Source: Bacteroidales bacterium (GTDB lineage: Bacteria > Bacteroidota > Bacteroidia > Bacteroidales > UBA4417). From it: a DNA stretch of 64,000 bases. The translations under genes and the position numbers were made by a program. This document shows positions 8,676 through 18,100 of this stretch, one piece after another. The first letter of the stretch is position 1. Each line of letters starts with the position of its first letter. The stretch is from positions 186,001 through 250,000 of the forward strand of contig JADJGZ010000001.1 of the NCBI GenBank assembly GCA_016707785.1, in the 5' to 3' direction. Under the pieces are notes generated by a model that worked only from the letters and a program-made list of their open reading frames with translations, had not been told where the DNA came from and searched no databases.

Positions 8676-8772
8676 GGAAAATCAGTTGGTTTGATTAGCA
8701 ATAAAATATTCTTAATCAGTGAATTCACTGCATTCAGATGAGGGTAATAAGTCCGAAATGTCTGACTTATTG

Positions 8773-8780
8773 CACGAAAG
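8773..8780 (-). promoter_or_regulatory. Putative -7 element TACTTTCG
   Basis: A TAnnTTCG variant of the Bacteroidota -7 box about 98 bp upstream of the secreted two-domain protein. Weak because of the distance. Confidence 0.35.
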
Positions 8781-8806
8781 TAAGAAAAATATACTATTTC
8801 GTTAAT

Positions 8807-10870
8807 TTATTGCTGACTACCCCCCAGTTCTTCCATCAGGATCAGCAAGTCCTTCTTGTATTTCATGTAGGCCCGGTTCAATATCCATTCATAAGAATTT
8901 AAACTACTAAAGAGAACATTTAACGCTCCCTCTTCATACTGATTCCCTGTAAAGTACTGCCATTCCTTTGAAGTATAATCAGTGAAAGTCTTTCGTAAAT
9001 CTTCGGTGATCAGAGACTGGAAGTATTCTTCTTCCATTAGTGTTCTGATTTGCAGTTTTAACTCTTCCTCGGCATAACTTAAGGTAATGAGGTTTACACG
9101 AATGGTATCAAATGGAGTGGTTACATAGATAAATTCTGATAATTTCTTCACCTTGATGCAGATCTTGATCTTATCTTCATAGGCAAGATCAAAAGCTTTA
9201 TAGTTCTCAACTTTTTCCAGGTACTCTGTTTCTCTTCCCTTTTCCCGGGATTTTTGGAGGAAGTAATGATAGATTGTAAGGTCATGTTCCTCTATTCTTT
9301 CCTTTAATTCTATCAGTTCTTCTTCCAATTCCTTGATTAAGGGATTACAGTCTTTATGCCGATATTTTTTCCCATCAAAGTCAAATGACCTGACCTCTGA
9401 ATCAGGCAATCCAATTTGTCGGAGCGTTGCAATATCTGCTTCCAGTGAGTTGATCGTATATACAATATCCACTACTTCATCACTGAACAGATCCTTAGCA
9501 TCGGAAATATTACTGTCAGTTATTTCAAGCTGATCTGTACTGAACAGCCCGGGGTTTTTATTGTCGTAATAAGAATTAAAGAAGGCCGAAAAGGATATTT
9601 CCTGAAAATTTGTTACATATTCATGTTCAAAACTCCGGGTCTCCAGGTCTGTTACTTCTTTTTCATATTTTACTTCGCTGAAGACATACTCCGTAAGCAT
9701 TTGCTGGGTTTCTTCAGGATTTTTGAAAAGAAGGCTTGCTTTGGCTGTATCATTGTTTTTCAAAGGAATACTCAACTGCTGGAGTTTTTGAATCCTTTCC
9801 TTCAGACTTGGATGGGAAGCCCATTGGTCTTTGATGAAAAGCCTTGATTTATTATACCTTCCCAGGTCATCCAACCTTATAGTTGGGAGGTTATTCTCAA
9901 CCGGAACATTGTTAAGTCCTGCCTGGAATACCATCACAAATTGCTGTTGCGGGTACACATTTTTTGTTCTGACACATTCAGGGATCCTGGTAGAATAGAA
10001 ATCAAGGATAATATTGTATGAATAGGAAGCAAGATCCAGTCTCAGGAGCGAGGAAATCAGTGGTTCATGTCCTGTAACATTAGCAGCCACCTCATCAGCG
10101 TGGAATTCCATCTCCCTGGATAAGCTCAGATAGTTGAGATTCACGATTTTATATACTTTCCGCAGTACCCATTGAATTCCTTGCACGATCTTTACTGCCA
10201 GGCCGACAAAAAAGGCAAGTGTATTATTAACGCTTCCCCATTTCCCTGCCAGAATTTCAAAGGAGCTATTCTCATTCAAAAGGTTATAAATGATCTGGTT
10301 CACATAATACACATAGCTCCCTACCTTCATGCTGCGTTGTGAGAAATGGCCAAATTCATGGGAAAGGATCGCTTTTAATTCAGTTATGGTAACTGCATTC
10401 ACAAGCCCATAACCAATCTGGAGATTTTTCCGTACCGGCAATATCATGCTCCAGAAACTGGAATCATAGAACACTGAAGCATTTACCTCGGAAGAAATAT
10501 AAACTTTCTTGGGGAACTGTGAATTTACCTCCTTTACGATTTCCTCAATGAAGGCAAAAAGTGCAGGCTCCTGTTGCCAGGTGATCTCTACCAGGTTTGA
10601 ACGATCAACTACATGTTTCTTGGCGATAAATTTAAACAGGAAAATAGTCACTAAAACCCCAATACTGATAAGTCCGGCACCTAATATAAGTGTCAAAAAG
10701 GAGGGATGTAAAGTGATTAGCATGATACCTAAATAGCTTGTTGCAAAAGTGAGCGCAAGTGCTGAAGCTATCATCAGAATGTAGGTTCCGATAAACAGGA
10801 GAATAGACAGGATGGACTTGACTGCCATCATTTTAAAACTGGCAGAAGATTGAATGTGGTGCTGTTGCAT
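8807..10870 (-). CDS. M48-family membrane zinc metalloprotease
   Basis: 687 residues. Two hydrophobic segments occupy about residues 15-75. The zinc site is HEFGH at 171-175, with the third ligand region EFHAD at 255-259, the order seen in M48 (Ste24/HtpX-like) peptidases. A further hydrophobic stretch lies between them. The long C-terminal half (about 330-687) is charged and helix-rich and exceeds the HtpX length of about 290, as in the 'Zn-dependent protease with chaperone function' subgroup. The active site is probably membrane-associated and could act in envelope protein quality control; substrates are unknown. It ends 131 bp before the next minus-strand gene. Confidence 0.9.
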   Translation of the reverse strand: MQQHHIQSSASFKMMAVKSILSILLFIGTYILMIASALALTFATSYLGIMLITLHPSFLTLILGAGLISIGVLVTIFLFKFIAKKHVVDRSNLVEITWQQEPALFAFIEEIVKEVNSQFPKKVYISSEVNASVFYDSSFWSMILPVRKNLQIGYGLVNAVTITELKAILSHEFGHFSQRSMKVGSYVYYVNQIIYNLLNENSSFEILAGKWGSVNNTLAFFVGLAVKIVQGIQWVLRKVYKIVNLNYLSLSREMEFHADEVAANVTGHEPLISSLLRLDLASYSYNIILDFYSTRIPECVRTKNVYPQQQFVMVFQAGLNNVPVENNLPTIRLDDLGRYNKSRLFIKDQWASHPSLKERIQKLQQLSIPLKNNDTAKASLLFKNPEETQQMLTEYVFSEVKYEKEVTDLETRSFEHEYVTNFQEISFSAFFNSYYDNKNPGLFSTDQLEITDSNISDAKDLFSDEVVDIVYTINSLEADIATLRQIGLPDSEVRSFDFDGKKYRHKDCNPLIKELEEELIELKERIEEHDLTIYHYFLQKSREKGRETEYLEKVENYKAFDLAYEDKIKICIKVKKLSEFIYVTTPFDTIRVNLITLSYAEEELKLQIRTLMEEEYFQSLITEDLRKTFTDYTSKEWQYFTGNQYEEGALNVLFSSLNSYEWILNRAYMKYKKDLLILMEELGGSQQ

Positions 10871-10972
10871 GCTGTTGTTTTGTTGTGATGATATTAGAAA
10901 GAAAATAGGGATTCGATTATTGTGGTTGTAGTATTATTGATTGTTTTCACGAAAGCTGAAAAACCGGATTAG

Positions 10973-11680
10973 TTAAAAAGTTATCAATACATGTTGGGTA
11001 TAATCATGTGATAAATTATACTCCAGGGATTGTGTACTATAAACAGGATCTCCCTGTATCATCCTCTTCGTGATAACATCCATCTTCAGGGTATGATTCA
11101 GATCAAAAAAATATTCCCTGTTGAGACTAAAACTATTAGGGTCCAATCCTTCGTTAACCAGTATTTCTTTTGTAACCCACTCCCTTTGCCCTGGTAAGGA
11201 ATTGGGCATGTTATAATAAAAGATCACCGAAAGCTCATCTCCGTCAGCCGGGTCATTATTAACAGCAGAAAACACCAATTTTGCAGATTTGCCAATGAAA
11301 ATGGTATCTGTGTTTAATTGCGGAACCACCATTGTGGCCAGAACTCCCGGCTCAAGAACCTGTAAGTATCCGGGTTTATTCACCCTTAACTTATAAATTT
11401 GACGGTTCTCATTGTCTATGCTGAAACTGTAACGTCCGCTCAGATTGGTCTTTACTGAGTCAATTTGTTCCTGGACAAAGTATGCACTATCCATCACATT
11501 GATACCACTGCCGGTATGCAACACTACTGAGGTATTAGGAAAAGCATCCTGGTTGAAAAAATCGATTACCATTCCATCAAATCGCAGAAGCTGGTCCTCA
11601 GATTCATCTTTCTTACAGGAACTCAATAAAATAAATCCGAACAAGAGGAAAGTAATATACTTTTTAAAAGTCAAAACCAT
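10973..11680 (-). CDS. Predicted lipoprotein
   Basis: About 235 residues. I use the ATG at 11680, which leaves a 20-bp gap from the -7 box; the ATG at 11689 is possible. The signal ends in the lipobox LLSSC followed by KKDE, which predicts a lipidated Cys. A stretch at about residues 35-110 (LRFDGMVIDFFNQDAFPNTSV ... GRYSFSIDNENR) resembles a carboxypeptidase-regulatory-like beta sandwich, and the rest is beta-rich without a family I recognise. It lies downstream of the ABC-2 exporter genes but has its own candidate promoter. Confidence 0.7.
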   Translation of the reverse strand: MVLTFKKYITFLLFGFILLSSCKKDESEDQLLRFDGMVIDFFNQDAFPNTSVVLHTGSGINVMDSAYFVQEQIDSVKTNLSGRYSFSIDNENRQIYKLRVNKPGYLQVLEPGVLATMVVPQLNTDTIFIGKSAKLVFSAVNNDPADGDELSVIFYYNMPNSLPGQREWVTKEILVNEGLDPNSFSLNREYFFDLNHTLKMDVITKRMIQGDPVYSTQSLEYNLSHDYTQHVLITF

Positions 11681-11700
11681 TTGGTGCATGTATTAACAGG

Positions 11701-11708
11701 CGAATATA
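11701..11708 (-). promoter_or_regulatory. Putative -7 element TATATTCG
   Basis: A TAnnTTCG variant 20 bp before the lipoprotein start at 11680. It is the third of three such variants in front of exported proteins in this window. Confidence 0.4.
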
Positions 11709-11788
11709 ACAAACTATCATGACCAATAAACATGGACAAAGAATCGTATCCAGACAATTTAGATAACTTCTCACAGGTTCAGACCTGG

Positions 11789-12976
11789 TTAAATTCTTTC
11801 CCTTGATAACAGGATGATCTCCTTCCAGCTGGGTTCTTTACCGCTGATAAGTACCGATACATGGAATATTTTAGCGGCAAGCTTCCTGAAGAAATAAAAT
11901 GTACCGATCAGGACCAGAAATGAGCCGCAAACTTCAAGGGCTGATACTTCTGTGATGGCCCAACGTATAGGCATTGCAGATGCTGATGTGAGCGGGAACC
12001 AGGAAAGGAATATTGAAAATCCACTATCCGGTTCTTTAATCACCAGAAATGCAGTTAGTACAAACAATAACGGGAGCAACATCAAGGAACTCTTGCCTGA
12101 ATTATTGGGATCAGTTATTACAGAAGCAACACTTGCCATGAAGGCATTCCAAATGAGTATGCCGATTAAAGTGAATACAAAATAGAGCAGGATAGAAGGC
12201 AAATGCAAATAGGGCAGGATAGAGGATACAGGAGTCCCGGAAAACTGGAAGAAGAGAATTCCCCCTAAAGCACCTATCACAGAATAAGTAAGCATAGAAG
12301 AAAGGCCTGTGAGAGCAATTCCAAGTATTTTACCGTCCATCCAGACTTGTGGTTTTATAGCAGAAATAATCTGTTCAGTAATCTTTAGCTGTTTCTCTCC
12401 GGTGATGGCTGTAAACTGGTAAGTAAAGCTGAGAAAAACGGCCATAATCATTAGCCCGGCGAAAAAGTAAGCAAGGGTCTTCCTGTCATGTGTCTTAGGG
12501 TCAATAAAGTAAGATTCCTTAACTTCAGGTGCTTTGAGTATCCTTTGAAGAGTTTCCGGAGGAAGCCCTGCTTTATTCCTATTGATCTCCATGCTGTACT
12601 CATCAAGAGTTGCCTTAATCTGCTTCATTTTCCCGGGTTTATTCCACGATTGCAAAACAAAGCCTTCCCCATCCTGAGCCAGGTAAATGCCCTTCTTCAA
12701 TTTCTTTATATTATCGATATAAGGCTGATATTCAGAGGAAGCAAGGGTTTTCACTTCAAATGAAGTTGATAACATTCTGATCAGTAAGGTATCTGTATCT
12801 TGTAACATGGCAATTTCTGGTTTTTCCTTCGAACCGGATAAGGCATATTTGCTTACAAAATAACTCAGACTAAAAACGATGATCATAATGATGATGCCAA
12901 GAAGCTCATTCTTCAGCTTGTAAAATCTGCGGTATTCCCACATGGTGACCGTCAGAACTTGCTTATAATATCTCAT
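11789..12976 (-). CDS. ABC-2 type transporter permease (NatB-like)
   Basis: 395 residues. One TM near the N-terminus (about 25-43) is followed by a large extracytoplasmic region (about 45-165) and five further TMs between about 170 and 375, the usual NatB/YhaP exporter topology. The gene overlaps the end of the ATPase gene by 14 bp, so the two are translationally coupled and form one exporter. Known relatives export Na+ or unidentified compounds; the sequence does not show the substrate. Confidence 0.88.
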   Translation of the reverse strand: MRYYKQVLTVTMWEYRRFYKLKNELLGIIIMIIVFSLSYFVSKYALSGSKEKPEIAMLQDTDTLLIRMLSTSFEVKTLASSEYQPYIDNIKKLKKGIYLAQDGEGFVLQSWNKPGKMKQIKATLDEYSMEINRNKAGLPPETLQRILKAPEVKESYFIDPKTHDRKTLAYFFAGLMIMAVFLSFTYQFTAITGEKQLKITEQIISAIKPQVWMDGKILGIALTGLSSMLTYSVIGALGGILFFQFSGTPVSSILPYLHLPSILLYFVFTLIGILIWNAFMASVASVITDPNNSGKSSLMLLPLLFVLTAFLVIKEPDSGFSIFLSWFPLTSASAMPIRWAITEVSALEVCGSFLVLIGTFYFFRKLAAKIFHVSVLISGKEPSWKEIILLSRERI

Positions 12977-13901
12977 TGTTGTTGTTTTTTACTAGATTGA
13001 GAAATATGTCATGCAGACTGCTTGAAAAACTCCTGATCTGGGTAATTCCTTCCATTTTTGATAATGCAGCCAATGAGCGGTTAATTTCAATGCCGGCCTT
13101 CAGGATAATTCTTGCCTGCTGTTCATTAATGATTTCTATTTCCATGGCTTCTTCCATGGACTTGAGCTGAGCCATTGGAACACTAGATGAATAGCTGATT
13201 TCCAAAATATTCTGTTGACCATGTTGTTTGTAGATATCACTCAAACTGCCATTGAAAATCTCTTTACCCTGGTGAATAAGAAAGATTTTATTTGCAACCT
13301 TTTCAACCAGTGGCATTTGGTGAGCACTTAACAGAATAGTAGTACCACCCCTGTTAATTTCCTTCATAAAGTCAATAAATTTCTCCTGGTTCAGGGGATC
13401 AAGGCCTGAAAATGGCTCATCAAGTATTGCAAATGCGGGTTTGTGCAGAATGGAAGCTATGAACTGAACACGCTGCTGGTTTCCTTTCGATAATGTCTGA
13501 AGTTTATCCTTTGCCCTATCGGCTAATTCCATTCTTTCAAGCCATTCCATAGCAGAAGTTTTTGCCTTGGCAGGCTCCATCCCCCTAATAGAAGCCAGGT
13601 AGATCAATGATCGGATGATAGGGATGTCGGTATATAACCCTCTTTCCTCTGGCAGATATCCAATGCTTGCAGCAGCAGGAGTATTTCCATTCATTCCCGG
13701 AAGCCGCCATTCTATCGTTCCCTGGTCGGCCCTGATAATATCAAGGATTATGCGGAGAGTGGTTGTTTTTCCTGCACCATTCGGACCCAGAAAAGCAAAG
13801 ATATCTCCTTCTTCAACATTGAAGGAAATATGATCAACAGCAAGTACATTCTTAAACTCTTTTACAAGGGATTGTACCTGGAGAACTTGGTTATTAGCCA
13901 T
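12963..13901 (-). CDS. ABC transporter ATP-binding protein (NatA-like)
   Basis: 312 residues. Walker A is GPNGAGKTT (about 38-46), the signature is LSKGNQQRVQF (about 140), Walker B is FAILDEPFSGLDP and the switch His lies in LLSAHQM. A C-terminal extension of about 90 residues after the nucleotide-binding domain matches the DrrA/NatA subfamily. It energises the permease encoded directly downstream. It is first in its transcription unit; no clear TAnnTTTG box is visible in the 78-bp gap upstream. Confidence 0.93.
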   Translation of the reverse strand: MANNQVLQVQSLVKEFKNVLAVDHISFNVEEGDIFAFLGPNGAGKTTTLRIILDIIRADQGTIEWRLPGMNGNTPAAASIGYLPEERGLYTDIPIIRSLIYLASIRGMEPAKAKTSAMEWLERMELADRAKDKLQTLSKGNQQRVQFIASILHKPAFAILDEPFSGLDPLNQEKFIDFMKEINRGGTTILLSAHQMPLVEKVANKIFLIHQGKEIFNGSLSDIYKQHGQQNILEISYSSSVPMAQLKSMEEAMEIEIINEQQARIILKAGIEINRSLAALSKMEGITQIRSFSSSLHDIFLNLVKNNNNEIL

Positions 13902-13979
13902 AAGGTTATTCTCATTTAAAATACTTAAAACAATTTATTCATCAAAATGGTTGCCTTGGATCTTTTACCGGAGTTCAGC

Positions 13980-14690
13980 TTATGATTTCGCCATTGCCTT
14001 TGCCTTCAATTCTGCCGGCATCTTTTCAATGGCATATCGTAATGCGGTCCGTGGCATCACTGCTTTGTGTTTCATTACAAAGTTAAATACTTCAGACTGA
14101 TGGGCCTGGCTGGCAGATTTCAACATCCATCCATATCCTTTCTGAACCATATCGTCAGAATCGAGCAACAAGATTGATGCTATTTCAAATATCTCATCCA
14201 GGAAAAGTCCTTTCCTTGCCGGAATGATAAGGGATACTGAAGCTGCGCGACGTGTCCAACGATTGGAGGATAAAGTCCAGGCTTTCAGACGGGAAATCAA
14301 TTCAGGGTGTTGCTCAACTATAGTCCCGATTGTATGATTGCAAAGGGTGTCGCAACTGGCCCAGTTATTTACATGCTTCTCTACCCATGATTCAAAAATG
14401 GAAAAATCAGATGCATCATAGTCTTTGTGAATAAAATAAGACCAATTGCAGGCAATAAATGAATCCTCAAGATACCCTGTTGCCCAAAGTTGTGAGCAAA
14501 GGTTTAATATCTCCCTTTTAGGCAAATGCTTAACAAGTTTGAAGTGCTCTTTCGCAATCTTACCCACCAAGGGTACTTTTACCCCATAAGTGAGAATTTT
14601 CTCCTTGAAAAAATGCTGACTTGTTTTAATGGTTTTCTCATCACTGCTGCGGATAAGTTCCTGCTGGATGGACTGGATGATATCGGTCAT
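13980..14690 (-). CDS. AlkD-like DNA alkylation repair protein
   Basis: 236 residues, all helical HEAT-like repeats. Family hallmarks are NNWASCDTLC (about 109-118), RWTRRAASVSLI (about 144-155), KGYGWMLKSAS and the C-terminal MPRTALRYAIEKMP. In characterised AlkD proteins the equivalents of the Trp, Asp and Arg in these segments excise N3- and N7-alkylated bases without base flipping. The length fits the family. It is a single minus-strand gene, divergent from the macroglobulin gene across a repeat-filled gap. Confidence 0.9.
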   Translation of the reverse strand: MTDIIQSIQQELIRSSDEKTIKTSQHFFKEKILTYGVKVPLVGKIAKEHFKLVKHLPKREILNLCSQLWATGYLEDSFIACNWSYFIHKDYDASDFSIFESWVEKHVNNWASCDTLCNHTIGTIVEQHPELISRLKAWTLSSNRWTRRAASVSLIIPARKGLFLDEIFEIASILLLDSDDMVQKGYGWMLKSASQAHQSEVFNFVMKHKAVMPRTALRYAIEKMPAELKAKAMAKS

Positions 14691-14739
14691 GATGGGGTAT
14701 GGATCAGATGATAAAATTATGGATTTGTTTTATTTCCTA

Positions 14740-15005
14740 TTGATGGTGGAGAAAATGAAAAATGGATAATGCAAAATGCAGAGTGCAAAACGAAAAGAGC
14801 AAAATGAAAAATACAAAAAGTGCAAAATGAAATAGGCAAAGTGAGCCGAAAGCTTCCCTTTGGGGTAAAATGAAAAATCCATCCGCCAGCTGGCGCACCA
14901 AAATCTAAAATCCAAAATCCAAAATCCAAAATAAGCCGAAGACTCCCCTTTGGGGCAAAATGCAAAATGAACCCTGGGCTCACCTTCGGGGCAAAATGGA
15001 AAATT
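14740..15005. repeat. Mixed tandem repeats with three double-hairpin modules (locus C)
   Basis: Within the 461-bp gap between divergent genes, about 14745-14840 is a degenerate array of AAAATGC, AAAGTGC and AAAATGA units. A GC palindrome lies at 14880-14898. About 14900-14932 is a 7-bp array (AAAATCC). Three copies of a double-hairpin module (consensus GAGCCGAAGGCTTCCC-TTC-GGGG then CAAAATG) lie at 14844-14872, 14934-14962 and 14969-14998. Open frames through this DNA (such as 14717-15013) are repeat-encoded and not credible genes. Bases 15006-15151 look like an AT-rich leader with no promoter I can define. Confidence 0.8.
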
Positions 15006-15151
15006 AGAATCAATACTGTTAGTTATTGATGAGGTAATGGAAAAAACAATGAAATCTGCATTTGCAAAAACCTATTTAAACTATATTAGCTAGTCAATCT
15101 CAATAAAATAATTGGGAGTTTCACCACTAATGATTTATTAAAATTCTAATT

Positions 15152-18100
15152 ATGATCAACATGTCTCATAGATATTTCACCTTATTTTTTTTGTTTGTAT
15201 TGCTGTTTACTAGCAGCTTCAGTCTGGCTCAGCAGAAGGATCTGATAAAAAGCCGACATTCCTCATATTATGGCTATATATTCAAGCTTACAGATGCTGA
15301 AGCAAAGAAAATATTACGAAAAGGAATAGATTGTGTAGACCGCTCATTTTTACACACTCTTGTTGATTCGGTACCGCCTGATTTAGATATCGAAGATCTT
15401 AATCTCACTTCAGGAAACTTCCTTGAAGTCGAAGCTGTTCGAAACCGTCTTGAGTTCAATTACTTTTTCATTGCTGATTATTCAGTTCATATTCATAATA
15501 ATAGCCAGGATTTATGTGTGAGTATTCTCGATTCAATGGGTCAGCCGTTATCAGATGCAATCATAAAAATAAAGCACAAAACGCTCAAATTTGATGCGCT
15601 GACTCAGACATATTATCTCAGGAAAACTGAAAAAGAGGGGATCCTTTCTGTAACAAGGGCAGGTGTTTCAAGCTATTATAGGATTACTGATCAAAGAGAA
15701 ACAGAACTTTTTAAACGAATTTATATAGAGACGATAAATTCGAGCCCATTAAGGTATTTATACAGACCTGCATATAGCCTTGTTACCCTGCCTTACTATG
15801 GAGTCAGAAGCCTGATTAAAGGAAGAAATTACAATCCTTCATGGAGGTACTTCAGAAGTCTAAGATATAGGATATTTGATGTATTTAGTCCGGGGAGAAA
15901 TGGCTACAATCAATACTATAGATCTAAATATCAGGGATATATGGTTTTAAATAAGCCCATGTTCCGTCCTTTGGATACAATAAAAATGAAATCATTTGTC
16001 GTAATGACTCAGAATGGTTTGCCCTATGATGAACCTTCCTGGTTATACCTGCAAAAACGATGGGGTTATAGTGGTGATTATGGCATTTTTCTTGGGAAAC
16101 TATATCCGGTGAAACCCGGGGCATTTGTTTTTGATTTTGTTTTGAACGATTCCCTGAAAATGATACTTGATAAGGAGTATATGCTGGTATTGAACACAGA
16201 AAAGGACTTTGGAGAGAGAATTTCGTCCTGTACTTTCTTATATGAAGACTATGAACTGAAACGAAATAAAATCGAAGTAAGTGTGCCTTACAACATGCAA
16301 TATAATGGAGTGCCTTTTTCGATCAATGTCACAGCAAAAGATGACAATGGGATGCCCTTACCGGATTGCCGTGTCGAACTCGAATTACTGACAAAAGATA
16401 TCAGCAAATATTATGATAACAGACTTTTCGTTCCGGACAAACTTTGGGAACATACACAAACACTCGAAAATGGGAAAGCTTCCATTCTGATCCCTGACAG
16501 CATTTTTGGGAAATTGAAACTTACCTATCAATTGAAAACCAGGCTTTTTTCTGGAGATAATGAAAAAACAGAATGGGATACCCTTGTTACCTATGATTAC
16601 AAATCTGAACACCTGAAAATTGAATTGATTGGCGACAGTATTCGGTTTTCAGCTCAAGAGTCAGGTTTGAATAAAGAAATAGCAGCTGAAATCAGCGGAT
16701 GGAATGAAGAGTATGATGAATTATTTTCCAGGGAAGTAAGTTTACCACATACTGAACTGATTGATCGTTTGTGCTATGAATATGAACTGGATGCTAAAGG
16801 GCTTGATAGTGAATCCATAGATATGACTGAAGAATCGCCCCTTATCGAATTTTTCACTCAAAGGACCTCCGATTCTGTTTTTATTCAAACTTCGAATCCC
16901 CGGAATCTGCCATTTTCCTGGTTCCTTTACCAGGGTAACAAACTTGTGGATAAAGGCTATGATAAACAATTGGAATACTGGCAAGTAAGTAAGAACACAG
17001 ACAATTTTCTCCTAAGCGTACATTATATATGGGCTGGAAAAGCAGAGAAAAAAGTGATTGGAATCACACGAAATGAGAATCTCCTGGACATTCGTGTTAA
17101 CCAACCTAATAAGGTTTATCCAGGACAGAAAGCAGAAATAGAAATTACAGTGAAGGATTCTAAAGGAAAACCGGTACCTGGAGTCGACCTGTGTTGTTAT
17201 GGAATAACAAGCAAGTTTCACTCAGAAAACCCAATAATTCCTGTGTTCATGTCAGAAGCAAAATCACTGAAATTTTATAACTCGTTCAAAATTTTAAACG
17301 AAGAAGATGACGATGTAGAATTCTATTCCACTGGTAGTATGCATCTGGATTTTAAATACTTCAGAAATCAGTTTGGGCTTGATACAATTGAGTATTATCA
17401 TTTTCTGTATCCGGGTGAAAAAATATATACTTATACATATCCTGCTGAAAATGAGATTACTCAGGTAGCGCCTTTTATTATTGAAAAAGGAGAAATCCTG
17501 CCCATTAAGGTATTATACATTGATGAAAGACCTTTCTATTTTAACTGGGTTGATAATCCAGGGCCCTATTCATTCCGTATATCTCCTGGCAAGCATCATT
17601 TTCGGTTTTTGCTTGGTAATAAAGAAATTAAGCTTAGTGAACATTTAGAATGCAAGGCTGGAATGAAAACCATTTTCTCATTCAGCGAAGAAGTTGAAGC
17701 AAAGTATGTTCTTTCAAAACCCAGAACCCGGAATTTCACCTTTGAGGAAATACAAAATCTGTCGAAATATGTCCTGGCATACAGGGGCTTTTCAGTACCA
17801 GGATATAACACCTACCTGGAACAAGGGTTTCGGATTTTCCCGTTAACTGATGCATCGAAAAAAAGAGTACTGGTAGGACCTGTGGATGAGTCTTTCACAC
17901 GTTTTCGGATGCCAGGCTATATGGAACATGGGTTTAACCATGAACCAGGATTTGAGTATGAGTTTTTATCAGGCCTGATTAAAATGCGTTCGGTTGCACC
18001 TTTGGAATTATTGAAGTATTCAACCAATTGTAAAACTCAAATCGGTGACCAGGTCTATTCATGGTGGCGGCAACAATCGGATGAAAAGGCCCTGATTAAT

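Noticed and set aside
14717..15013. 98-codon minus-strand frame rich in Phe, His and Leu
   Set aside because: It is produced entirely by the A-rich repeats and hairpin modules; repetitive composition and no start signal.
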